Shown piece after piece: positions 18,185-26,068 of a DNA stretch of 64,000 bases. The notes below the pieces were generated by a model that saw only the letters and a program-made list of their open reading frames with translations, did not search any database and was not told the DNA's origin. The translations under genes were made by a program, and so were the position numbers. Where the stretch lies: NCBI RefSeq assembly GCF_001940455.1, contig NZ_MKQR01000007.1:449928-513927 (forward strand), in the 5' to 3' direction. Within the stretch, counting starts at the first letter, position 1. Each line of letters starts with the position of its first letter. The stretch comes from Actinokineospora bangkokensis (GTDB lineage: Bacteria; Actinomycetota; Actinomycetes; Mycobacteriales; Pseudonocardiaceae).

Positions 18185-18198
18185 GGGACCAAAGGGCC
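18185..18198. promoter_or_regulatory. DevR/DosR-type half box (secondary)
   Basis: GGGACcaaaGGGCC has one perfect arm and 8 of 10 matches overall. It begins 22 bp before the stronger box at 18207. DosR sites in mycobacteria often occur as such strong/weak pairs at two-helical-turn spacing. Confidence 0.45.
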
Positions 18199-18206
18199 GG
18201 GTCAAC

Positions 18207-18220
18207 GGGACCACCGTCCA
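18207..18220. promoter_or_regulatory. DevR/DosR-type box between nitroreductase 2 and the Rv1733c-like gene
   Basis: GGGACcaccGTCCA matches 9 of 10 arm positions. It is 95 bp upstream of the nitroreductase start (18112) and 81 bp upstream of the membrane protein start (18301). Confidence 0.65.
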
Positions 18221-18300
18221 CCGGCGGCGGGCGCGGGGGCACTGCCCTCCTCCTGCTGGTGGGAGTGCACTGGCTGTGCAAACAACAGAGGAGGTGCGTG

Positions 18301-18903
18301 ATGTCCCACCCCAAGCTCCCCCCGACCACCACACGCCGCCTCCGGGCATGGTGGAGCGCGGTCGTCGCGCCCACCCGGCCGATCGACCGCGTCCAAGCGC
18401 TCATCTCCGCCCTGCTCGTGGTGACCGCCCTGTGCGCCCTGCCCTTCGCCGCCGCCATGGGCACCGCTGTGCACGAGAGGTGGGCGCAGCGCGCCGCGGT
18501 CGAGTCCGTGCAGCGGGAGCCCCGCACGGCGACGCTGCTGGCGGACGTGCCCATGTCGACAGCTCCGTGGGCAGGCACGCGCACCGCGGCGGTACCCGCG
18601 CGGTGGACCGGCGCCGACGGGGTCGAACGGGAAGCCGACGTCGATGCCGCCGAGGGTTCCCGCGCCGGGGAGCGGACCCGGATCTGGGTGGACCGCACCG
18701 AGACCCCTGTCCCCGCACCCGCCACCGCCGCCGCGGCGGTCGTCGTGGCGTCCGTGGTCGCGGTGATCTCGTGGCTGGTCGCGTGCGCCGTGCTGGGGCT
18801 CCTACGAGCCGTTGTGGTGTCCAGGGTGGACCGCGCACGCGCTCGGGCCTGGTCGGTCGAGTGGGAACGAGTGGAACCGCGGTGGTCCCACCGAGCGCGG
18901 TGA
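18301..18903 (+). CDS. Rv1733c-like membrane protein
   Basis: A 200-residue protein with a cytoplasmic Arg-rich N-terminus, a membrane helix at about 32-54, an external domain of about 85 residues (WTGADGVEREADVDAAEGSRAGERTRIWVD) and a second helix at about 140-163 before a basic tail. This is the layout of Rv1733c, a DosR-regulated membrane antigen of unknown function. ATG 18301 sits behind GAGGAGG, with GTG 18298 as alternative. The stop overlaps a possible GTG of the next gene. The frame is open upstream but only as antisense to the nitroreductase. Confidence 0.8.
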   Translation: MSHPKLPPTTTRRLRAWWSAVVAPTRPIDRVQALISALLVVTALCALPFAAAMGTAVHERWAQRAAVESVQREPRTATLLADVPMSTAPWAGTRTAAVPARWTGADGVEREADVDAAEGSRAGERTRIWVDRTETPVPAPATAAAAVVVASVVAVISWLVACAVLGLLRAVVVSRVDRARARAWSVEWERVEPRWSHRAR

Positions 18904-18962
18904 ACGGCGGGATGGACCTGGACGGGCGAACCGGCAGGCCAGCGACGCGACAGGGGTGGCAG

Positions 18963-20420
18963 ATGCGGGACCAGCTCGACCCGATCGAGGTCCACGAGAC
19001 CCACAGCGGTGTGGTGTTCCTCGTCGGCAACCGTGCCTACAAGCTCAAGAAGCCGGTGGACCTGGGGTTCCTGGACTTCACCGACCGGGCCGCGCGGGAG
19101 GCGGCGTGCGCGCGGGAGGTGGAGCTCAACCGCAGGCTGGCCCCGGAGGTCTACCTCGGGGTTGCCGACGTCGTTGACCCGGATGGACGCCCGTGCGACC
19201 ACCTGGTCGTCATGCGCAGGATGCCATCCGATCGGGCGATGTCACACCTGGCCGTGCTCGGGCGCTTGCCCACCGAGGCGGTGACCGGGTTCGCAGACGA
19301 CCTGGCCGCCTTCCACGCCCGCCAGGCCCGCGTGGCGCGCGACCCCTCCCCGGGTGGCCGCGACGCGCTGCTGGCCCGGTGGCGGGAGAGCTTCGAGCAG
19401 ACCGAACGGTTCGCTGGGTCCCTTCTCGACGCGGGTGACCACGCGGAGCTCGTCCGGCTCACCGAGACCTACCTGGCCTGCCGCGGGCCCCTGTTCGCCG
19501 ACCGCGTCGGGCTGGGCCGCGTGATCGACGGGCACGGCGACCTGCTCGCCGCCGACGTCTACTGCCTGGACGAGGGGGTCCGTGCCCTGGACTGCCTGGA
19601 GTTCGACGACACCCTGCGCACCCTCGACGGCCTTGACGACGCCGCGAGCCTGACCGCCGACCTGGAGGCGCTGGGTGACGACGCCTCCGCGCGGGCGTTC
19701 CTCGACAGCTACGTCCGCGCCGCGCACGACCCGGCACCGCGTTCCCTGCGCCACCACTACGTGTCCTACCGGGCGTTCGTACGGGCCAAGGTCGCCTGCC
19801 TGCGCCATGCGCAGGGCGACCCGGACGCCGCGTCGCGGGCGCGTGTGCACCTGGCGGTCGCCCTGCGCCACGCCCGTGCCGCCGAGGTGCGGTTGGTGCT
19901 CGTGGGCGGGGGACCGGCAACGGGCAAGTCGACCGTGTCCGCCGCGCTGGGGAAGCGGACGGGGATGCCGGTGCTGCACAGCGACGAGGTGCGCAAGACC
20001 CTGGTGGGCATGCCCCCCACGGCGCACGCCCCGGCCGGGTACGGGCACGGCATCTACACCGCCGAGTTGACCGACCGCACCTATGCGTCGTTGCTCGACC
20101 GCGCCGCGGTCCTGCTCACCCACGGCCACTCGGTCGTCCTCGACGCCACCTGGGGAGCCTCCCACCACCGCGCAGCGGCCCACACCAGGGCTGTGTCCTG
20201 CGGCGCCCGAGTGGTGGCCCTGCGCTGTTGGGCTCCTGAGGCCACGCTGTCCACACGGTTGGGCGCACCGCGCTCGCACGGTTCGGACGCGGGCACGGCG
20301 GTGGCACACGTGCTCGACCGGGTGGCCAACCCGTGGCCGCAGGCTCACACCGTCACCACCTCGGGCACCGTCGCCGACTCGCTCGCCCAGGCCGTCGACC
20401 TGGTGGGGGACCCAGGCTGA
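18963..20420 (+). CDS. aminoglycoside-phosphotransferase-like / P-loop kinase fusion (Rv2004c-like)
   Basis: A 485-residue two-domain protein. The N-terminal half, residues about 1-300, is kinase-like: HSGVVFLVGNRAYKLKKPVDLGFLDF, then GRVIDGHGDLLAADVYCLDEGVRALDCLEFDDTLR, where HGDL is the catalytic-loop type of APH folds. The C-terminal half, about 315-485, is a P-loop nucleotide kinase with Walker A GGGPATGKST and VVLDATWGA. Rv2004c, a DosR target, has the same fusion. Starts at GTG 18900 (coupled to the previous stop), ATG 18912 and ATG 18963 are possible; 18963 follows AGGGGTGG and fits the family N-terminus. The substrate is unknown. Confidence 0.85.
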   Translation: MRDQLDPIEVHETHSGVVFLVGNRAYKLKKPVDLGFLDFTDRAAREAACAREVELNRRLAPEVYLGVADVVDPDGRPCDHLVVMRRMPSDRAMSHLAVLGRLPTEAVTGFADDLAAFHARQARVARDPSPGGRDALLARWRESFEQTERFAGSLLDAGDHAELVRLTETYLACRGPLFADRVGLGRVIDGHGDLLAADVYCLDEGVRALDCLEFDDTLRTLDGLDDAASLTADLEALGDDASARAFLDSYVRAAHDPAPRSLRHHYVSYRAFVRAKVACLRHAQGDPDAASRARVHLAVALRHARAAEVRLVLVGGGPATGKSTVSAALGKRTGMPVLHSDEVRKTLVGMPPTAHAPAGYGHGIYTAELTDRTYASLLDRAAVLLTHGHSVVLDATWGASHHRAAAHTRAVSCGARVVALRCWAPEATLSTRLGAPRSHGSDAGTAVAHVLDRVANPWPQAHTVTTSGTVADSLAQAVDLVGDPG

Positions 20421-20451
20421 GGTCCCCGCAGGGTCGGAGCGCAGGGGTGGT

Positions 20452-20468
20452 GGGGACCGGAGGTCCCC
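20452..20468. promoter_or_regulatory. 17-bp DevR/DosR-type palindrome upstream of phosphoketolase
   Basis: GGGGACCggaGGTCCCC is a perfect 7-3-7 inverted repeat ending 83 bp before the ATG at 20551. Its GGGAC and GTCCC arms are five rather than four bases apart, one more than the canonical box. The same 7-mer arms recur at 44219-44235. Confidence 0.65.
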
Positions 20469-20550
20469 GATCGGGCGGGACCGCCGCCGCTGCCGCGGGT
20501 ACCGCGCCGCGGCCGACGATCAGGGGTGTCACCCGACCCGAGGAGACCCG

Positions 20551-22911
20551 ATGACCGCGACCACCACCACTCCCGCCGCGACCCCGGCGCAGGTGGCCAC
20601 CCTCGACCGCGTCGACTCGTGGTGGCGCGCGGCGAACTACCTCGCCGCAGGGCAGATCTACCTGCGCGACAACCCGCTGCTGCGTCGACCGCTGCGTCCC
20701 TCGGACATCAAGGCGCGCCTGCTCGGGCACTGGGGCACCGTCCCCGGCATCACCCTCACCCACGCCCACCTCACCCGCGCGGTCATGGCCACCGGCAGGC
20801 GGGTGCTCATGGTCACCGGCCCGGGTCACGGCGCCGCCGCGCTCACCGCTGCGGCCTGGCTGGAAGGCACCTACTCCGAGCACCACCCCGAGGTCGGGCA
20901 GGACCTGGCTGGGCTCACCGCGCTCTTCCGCCAGTTCTCCGCCCCCGGCGGTGTACCCAGCCACGCCTCCCCGCACGTGCCCGGGTCCATCCACGAGGGT
21001 GGCGAACTGGGCTACAGCCTGGCCCACGCCACGGGCGCCGCGCTGGACAACCCCGGGCTGGTGGTGGCCTGCGTGATCGGCGACGGCGAGGCCGAGACCG
21101 GCCCGCTGGCCACCTCCTGGCACGCCACCAGGTTCCTCAACCCGGCCACCGACGGCGCTGTGCTGCCCGTGCTGCACCTCAACGGCTACAAGATCGCCAA
21201 CCCCACCCTGTTCGGGCGCATGCGCCCCGAGGAGCTGCGCGCGGTGCTGTCCGGTTTCGGGTGGCGCCCGGTCGAGGTGGGTGGACACGACCCCGCCGAG
21301 GTGCACCGCGCCTACGCCGACGCCGTCGACGACTGCCTCGCCGATCTCGCCGACCTCGCCGAGCACCCCGACCAGCGACCGCGCCCCGCTCTCGTGCTGC
21401 GCACGCCCAAGGGCTGGACCGGACCGTCGCTCGTGGACGGTGAGCGCGTCGAGGGGACGTGGCGTGCGCACCAGGTCCCGCTCGCCCGGGTGCGCGAGGA
21501 CCCGCAGCACCTGGCGCAGTTGGAGGCGTGGCTGCGCTCCTACCGCCCCGAGGAGCTGTTCGACGACGACGGCGCCCCGATACCCCTGGTCGGCTGCTGG
21601 CGACCCCGCGACGAGCTGCGGATCAGCGCCAACCCCCTGGCGCACGGTGGGATCGGCACCGACCTGCGCCGTCCCGACCCGGTCGAGCACGCCGTGGCCG
21701 TGCCCACCCCGGGCACCGGCACCGCCGAGGCGACCAGGGTGCTCGGCGGCTACCTGCGTGAGGCCATGGCGCTCAACGCCGAGCACCACAACCTGCTCTA
21801 CTTCTCGCCCGACGAGCACGCCTCCAACCGGCTCGACGCCGTCTTCGAGGTCACCGGCCGCCGGTGGACGCTTCCCACCCACCCCGACGACGAGCACCTG
21901 TCCCCCACGGGGCGGGTGCTCGAGGTGCTCTCTGAGCACCTGTGCCAGGGCTGGTTGGAGGGCTACCTGCTCACCGGCCGCCACGGGTTGCTGTCGACCT
22001 ACGAGGCGTTCGCGCACGTGGTCGACTCCATGGTCGCCCAGCACGCCAAGTGGCTGCACACCGCGGCCGCGGTGAGCTGGCGCCGCCCGGTGCCGTCGCT
22101 GAACTACCTGCTCACCTCCCATGTCTGGCGCCAGGACCACAACGGCGCCTCCCACCAGGACCCCGGGTTCGTCGACCACGTGCTGTCCAAGCGACCCGAG
22201 GTCACCAGGGTGTACCTGCCTCCGGACGCCAACACCCTGCTCGCGGTGGTCGACCACTGCCTGGGCACCCGCGGCCTGGTCAACGTCGTCGTCGCGGGCA
22301 AGCAGCCCGGCCTGCAGTACCTCGATGCCGACTCCGCCGCCGAGCACTGCGCCCAGGGCCTCGGGGTGTGGCGGTGGGCCAGCACCGACACCGACGGCGA
22401 CACCGACGTCGTGCTGGCCTGCGCGGGGGACGTGCCCACCCAGGAGGCGCTGGCCGCGGTCGACGTGCTCACCGACCTCGTCCCCGACCTGCGCGTCCGG
22501 TTCGTCAACGTGGTCGACCTGGCCAGGCTCGCCAGACCGGGCAGGCACCCGCACGGCATCCCCGACGCCACTTACGCCGAGATCTTCACCGACAAGCCGG
22601 TCGTGTTCGCCTTCCACGGCTACCCGTGGCTGGTCCACCAGCTCACCTACGACCGCCCGAGGCACGACGACCTGCACGTGCACGGCTTCCACGACCGGGG
22701 CACCACCACCACGCCCTTCGACATGTGCGTGCTCAACGAGATCGACCGCTACCACCTCGCCCTGGCCGCCCTCGAACGCGTGCCCCGGCTCGGCGACCGC
22801 ATCGGGCACCTGCGCCAGCGACTGCTGGACAAGCTCGCCGAACAGCACGCCCACACCCTGCGCACCGGGGAGGACCTGCCCGAGATCAGCGGCTGGCGGT
22901 GGTCGCGGTGA
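20551..22911 (+). CDS. xfp: phosphoketolase (xylulose-5-phosphate/fructose-6-phosphate)
   Basis: A 786-residue thiamine-diphosphate enzyme that cleaves xylulose-5-P or fructose-6-P with phosphate to acetyl phosphate. The family signature EGGELGYSLAHATGA is near residue 150 and the ThDP site GDGEAETGPLATSWH near 180, with HLNGYKIANPT after it. The later domains include SYEAF-type LLSTYEAFAHVVDSM and HNGASHQDPGF. Length is normal. ATG 20551 follows GAGGAGA. It is coupled (GTGA) to the acetate kinase gene, so acetyl phosphate made here can be turned directly into ATP without O2. A 17-bp palindrome lies upstream. Confidence 0.95.
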   Translation: MTATTTTPAATPAQVATLDRVDSWWRAANYLAAGQIYLRDNPLLRRPLRPSDIKARLLGHWGTVPGITLTHAHLTRAVMATGRRVLMVTGPGHGAAALTAAAWLEGTYSEHHPEVGQDLAGLTALFRQFSAPGGVPSHASPHVPGSIHEGGELGYSLAHATGAALDNPGLVVACVIGDGEAETGPLATSWHATRFLNPATDGAVLPVLHLNGYKIANPTLFGRMRPEELRAVLSGFGWRPVEVGGHDPAEVHRAYADAVDDCLADLADLAEHPDQRPRPALVLRTPKGWTGPSLVDGERVEGTWRAHQVPLARVREDPQHLAQLEAWLRSYRPEELFDDDGAPIPLVGCWRPRDELRISANPLAHGGIGTDLRRPDPVEHAVAVPTPGTGTAEATRVLGGYLREAMALNAEHHNLLYFSPDEHASNRLDAVFEVTGRRWTLPTHPDDEHLSPTGRVLEVLSEHLCQGWLEGYLLTGRHGLLSTYEAFAHVVDSMVAQHAKWLHTAAAVSWRRPVPSLNYLLTSHVWRQDHNGASHQDPGFVDHVLSKRPEVTRVYLPPDANTLLAVVDHCLGTRGLVNVVVAGKQPGLQYLDADSAAEHCAQGLGVWRWASTDTDGDTDVVLACAGDVPTQEALAAVDVLTDLVPDLRVRFVNVVDLARLARPGRHPHGIPDATYAEIFTDKPVVFAFHGYPWLVHQLTYDRPRHDDLHVHGFHDRGTTTTPFDMCVLNEIDRYHLALAALERVPRLGDRIGHLRQRLLDKLAEQHAHTLRTGEDLPEISGWRWSR

Positions 22912-23981
22912 CCCGCACCCTGACGGTCAACCCCGGCTCGTCGAGCCTCAAGCTGGCCTTGGTCGTCGACGGACGGGTCGTCGACCGCGCCACCGACGAC
23001 CGGTGGAGCGGCGCCCTCGACCCGCTCGCCGCCTTCGCCAGGACCACCAGCCCGGACGTGGTGGCCGTGCGGATCGTGCACGGCGGCGACCGCGGCGGCC
23101 CCACGTCGCTGACCCCGGCCGAACTGGCTGACCTCGACCAGCACAGCGCCCTAGCCCCGCTGCACCAGCCCGCCGCGCTGCGCCTGGCGAGGGCGGCCTT
23201 GGCGTTGCTGCCCGGCACCGCCGTGCTCGGCTGCTACGACACCTCCTACTTCACCGCCCTGCCCGAGGTCGCCGCAGCCCTGCCGCTGCCGACCTGGCTC
23301 ACCGAGCGCCACCACCTGCGCGGGCGCGGCTTCCACGGGCTCTCGGTCGCCCACGCGGTGCGCCGCACCGGCGACCTGCTCGACCGTGATCTCGCCGAAC
23401 TCCGGGTGGTGGTCGTGCACTGGGGGGCCGGGGTGTCGGTCACCGCGGTCGCCCTCGGCCGCCCGGTGTCGACCAGCATGGGGTTCAGCCCCCTCGACGG
23501 GCTGCCCGGGGCGACCCGCAGCGGCTCGCTCGACCCGGCGCTGGTGCTGGGACTGCTGTCGACCGGCGAGTACGACCTCGACCGGCTGCGCGCGCTGCTC
23601 ATCCGCGAGTCCGGGCTGGCCGGGATGTCCGGCACCTCCGGAGACATCCGCGACCTGGCCCGCGCCCGCCGTGGCGGCGACCCCTCCGCTGCCTTGGCCA
23701 TCGCGACCCAGACCCGGCGGCTGGCCCGCGAGATCGCCTCTGCCCGGGCCTGCCTGGACGACCTCGACGCCTTGGTGTTCACCGGCGGCGTGGCCGAGCA
23801 CCACCCCGACCTGTGTCGGGAGGTGCTGCACTCGCTCACCCACCTCGGGCTGCCCGTCGACCCGCCTCCCGCTCAGGAGATCGTCGAGCGCGGTCCGAGC
23901 GCCGCGGTCCTGAGGCTGCCCGCCCGGGAGGAGTTGGAGATGGACCGCCAGGTCTGCGCCGTGCCGGTGGTGGCCAGGTGA
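22908..23981 (+). CDS. ackA: acetate kinase, divergent
   Basis: A 357-residue ASKHA-fold kinase making acetate and ATP from acetyl phosphate. It keeps the opening VNPGSSSLKL, the substrate Arg in VRIVHGG, the catalytic Asp in CYDTSYF, GFHG, TSMGFSPLDG, and the second substrate Arg in ATRSGSLDP. It is about 40 residues shorter than typical AckA. Several usual motifs are altered: HLGNG is HWGAG, and GGIGEN is GGVAEH. The main catalytic residues are intact, so activity is expected, perhaps with changed nucleotide use. It overlaps phosphoketolase upstream and the CBS gene downstream by GTGA junctions. Confidence 0.88.
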   Translation: MTRTLTVNPGSSSLKLALVVDGRVVDRATDDRWSGALDPLAAFARTTSPDVVAVRIVHGGDRGGPTSLTPAELADLDQHSALAPLHQPAALRLARAALALLPGTAVLGCYDTSYFTALPEVAAALPLPTWLTERHHLRGRGFHGLSVAHAVRRTGDLLDRDLAELRVVVVHWGAGVSVTAVALGRPVSTSMGFSPLDGLPGATRSGSLDPALVLGLLSTGEYDLDRLRALLIRESGLAGMSGTSGDIRDLARARRGGDPSAALAIATQTRRLAREIASARACLDDLDALVFTGGVAEHHPDLCREVLHSLTHLGLPVDPPPAQEIVERGPSAAVLRLPAREELEMDRQVCAVPVVAR

Positions 23982-24427
23982 CCAGCACGACCACCCCCGT
24001 CGCCGCCGCGATGAGCCCGCACGTCGTCGGCATCGCGCCGAACGCGCCCATCTCGGTCGCCCTGCGGCTGATGGCCCACCACCGCATCCGGTACCTGCCG
24101 GTCATCGATGCCGAGCGCTGCCTTGGCGTGCTGCACGAACCCGACCTGCTGTGGCGGGCGTGGGCCAGCGGTGATGACGGCGAGACCGTGCGCGCACTCG
24201 TGCGCCCGCCGCTGTGCATCGAAAGTGCCGACACCACCCCGCTCGTCGCGGCCGCGGCGCGCATGGCCGCCGAAGCGTCTGACGTCGCCCTGATCACCGA
24301 CCGCGGCCGCATCGCCGGGATCCTCACGACCGCCGACGCGCTGCGCCACCTCGTCCTCCCCGACAGCCCAACCACCCCAGACCGGAAAGCGAGGAGCCCG
24401 CAATGCCCACCCACCACCCCGGGGTGA
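23978..24427 (+). CDS. CBS-pair protein (no BON domain)
   Basis: A 149-residue protein consisting of just two CBS motifs. The first is MSPHVVGIAPNAPISVALRLMAHHRIRYLPVID, the second VRPPLCIESADTTPLVAAAARMAAEASDVALITDRGRIAGILTTADAL. It resembles Hrp1-type DosR-regulated proteins in size. GTG 23978 overlaps the acetate kinase stop, and the end overlaps the next USP gene by 25 bp. Its position between acetate kinase and stress proteins suggests adenylate sensing for this pathway. Confidence 0.87.
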   Translation: MTSTTTPVAAAMSPHVVGIAPNAPISVALRLMAHHRIRYLPVIDAERCLGVLHEPDLLWRAWASGDDGETVRALVRPPLCIESADTTPLVAAAARMAAEASDVALITDRGRIAGILTTADALRHLVLPDSPTTPDRKARSPQCPPTTPG

Positions 24428-24849
24428 TCGTCGTCGGCGCCGACGGCTCACCCACCTCCGACGCCGCCGTGCACTGGGCCTTCGACGAAGCAGCCGCCCG
24501 CGGTCTGCACGTCCAGGTCATCACCGTCCACCACGACGGGCACCCGGTCGACCTGGCCCTGTCCGAGCACCTCGACCGCATCGGCACCGCACACCCCGGT
24601 GTGCCCCGCTGGTACCGGCAAGCGCACGGACAGGTGGGCGAGGAACTGGTGCGCAGCGCCGAGGGCGCCGCACTGCTCGTGGTGGGCAGCCGGGGTCCCG
24701 GTCGGGTCCGCCCCTCCGCGCTCGGGTCGGTGGCCGCGCATTGCCTGCGGCATGCCCCCTGCCCTGTCGTCGTCGTCCCCGCGACGTCGCTCGGTCACCG
24801 CGCGGACCCCACCGGGGCTGCGGCGCTGGCGACGGGGGTGCGGCGGTGA
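24403..24849 (+). CDS. single-domain universal stress protein
   Basis: A 148-residue USP. It opens VIVVGADGSPTSDAAVHWAFDEAA and carries the ATP loop GSRGPGRVRPSALGSVA, ending CPVVVVPA. ATG 24403 follows GAGGAG and lies within the end of the CBS gene. The stop overlaps the GTG of the next gene. Confidence 0.9.
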   Translation: MPTHHPGVIVVGADGSPTSDAAVHWAFDEAAARGLHVQVITVHHDGHPVDLALSEHLDRIGTAHPGVPRWYRQAHGQVGEELVRSAEGAALLVVGSRGPGRVRPSALGSVAAHCLRHAPCPVVVVPATSLGHRADPTGAAALATGVRR

Positions 24850-25139
24850 ACATCAGCACCCAGATCCCCCTCGTGCACCGGCCGGTCACCCCCGTCGACC
24901 GGCGGCGCGCCGCCCGCCACGCCGCGTCCGCCGCCCACGACGCCGATGACCTGCGCTCCCTCCTCGCCGCGCTCGGGCTCACCGCCGCGGACGGGCTCGC
25001 CGACCCCGCGCCTGGCGGGGCCGCCGCCCCCGACGACCCGGCACCCGCGCCCGCCGGACCACCGGACCAGGGGACCAGGGCTCTCGGTGCCGCCCTGCTG
25101 ACCCAGGTGGGCTCAGCGCTGTCCGGGGCGCGGCGATGA
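24846..25139 (+). CDS. small Ala/Pro-rich protein of unknown function
   Basis: A 97-residue protein. Residues 15-48 (VDRRRAARHAASAAHDADDLRSLLAAL) form a likely helical segment; residues 50-80 are Ala/Pro-rich and probably disordered; the C-terminus is again helical. No family is recognised. It is flanked by GTGA and ATGA overlaps with the USP genes on both sides, so it is translated as part of the operon and is unlikely to be a chance frame. Confidence 0.6.
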   Translation: MNISTQIPLVHRPVTPVDRRRAARHAASAAHDADDLRSLLAALGLTAADGLADPAPGGAAAPDDPAPAPAGPPDQGTRALGAALLTQVGSALSGARR

Positions 25140-26068
25140 CGACCGTGACCCGGCCACGCCCGGCGCACCGGCGGGGGGAGCGCGTCGTGGTCGGCGTCGA
25201 CGGGTCTGACGCGGCGTGGCAGGCGCTGCGCTGGGCGGCGGCGGAGACGGGCCTGCGCGGCGCGCCGCTGCTGCTGGTCCACGCGGGCGACGTGGGCGGT
25301 GGCGGTCGGGGGGTGCTGAGCCGGGCGCGCACGCTGGTCCGCGCGCTCGCCCCCGGCACCGAGACCAGGGTGGCCCTGCGCCCCGGCCCCCCGGAGCGGG
25401 TACTGGTCGACGCAGCGGCGGGCGAGGCTCTGCTGGTCACCGGCGGGCGGGGGCTGGGTTCGACGCCGCGATCCGCCCTGGGGTCGGTGTCGGCCGCCGT
25501 CGTCGAGTGCGCGCGGTGCCCGGTCGTCGTGGTCCGGGGCCCCGCACCAGACACCGGGCCGGTCGTGGTCGGGGTAGACGGCACACCGGCCTCCGACTCC
25601 GCCGTCGCGATGGCCTTCGCCGAGGCCGCGCTGCGCGGCGCGCCCCTGGTGGCGGTGCACACCTTCAGCGATGTCGCCTTCACCGACCTGTGGACGGTGC
25701 TGCCGCTCGATGTCGACCGGCTCGCGGTCGAGGGCGTTGAGCGACAGCTGCTGGCCGACCGGCTCTCCGGCGCCCGACAGGCCCACCCCGACGTCGAAGT
25801 GCGCCTGCTGGTGCGTCGCGATCGTCCGGTGCGCGCCCTGCTCGCCGAGGCCGCCGGGGCGCGGCTGGTTGTGGTCGGCAGCCGGGGTGCGCACACCGGT
25901 GCGGGCATGGGCCTCGGGTCCACCAGCCGGACGTTGACCCGCCTCTGCGACTGCCCCGTGGCCGTCGTGCACCCCTCCGACCCGCTCGCTTCGGGACCGA
26001 GGTCCCGGTCCGCGGGTGCCGCGCGCACCTGCCCGGCCGACCCGGTCCAGCACAGGCTCATCCCATGA
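25136..26068 (+). CDS. tandem universal stress protein
   Basis: A 310-residue protein with USP domains at about 15-140 and 145-285. The first ATP loop, GGRGLGSTPRSALGS, and the second, GSRGAHTGAGMGLGS, both keep the glycine pattern. The HTFSDVAFTDLWTVLPLD stretch also occurs in the tandem USP at 51154, so the two are close paralogues. The C-terminal 30 residues are unusual (SGPRSRSAGAARTCP) because the coding sequence there contains the box that appears to drive cydAB. The stop overlaps the cydA start. Confidence 0.9.
   Translation: MTTVTRPRPAHRRGERVVVGVDGSDAAWQALRWAAAETGLRGAPLLLVHAGDVGGGGRGVLSRARTLVRALAPGTETRVALRPGPPERVLVDAAAGEALLVTGGRGLGSTPRSALGSVSAAVVECARCPVVVVRGPAPDTGPVVVGVDGTPASDSAVAMAFAEAALRGAPLVAVHTFSDVAFTDLWTVLPLDVDRLAVEGVERQLLADRLSGARQAHPDVEVRLLVRRDRPVRALLAEAAGARLVVVGSRGAHTGAGMGLGSTSRTLTRLCDCPVAVVHPSDPLASGPRSRSAGAARTCPADPVQHRLIP
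25993..26006. promoter_or_regulatory. perfect DevR/DosR-type box inside the USP gene, upstream of cydAB
   Basis: GGGACcgagGTCCC is a perfect palindrome 59 bp before the cydA start. It lies within the 3' coding end of the preceding USP gene, implying an internal promoter for the oxidase within the long operon. Confidence 0.75.

Noticed and set aside
20353..22854. Open minus-strand frame of over 800 codons opposite phosphoketolase
   Set aside because: The plus strand encodes an unmistakable phosphoketolase; the antisense product has no domain and biased composition.
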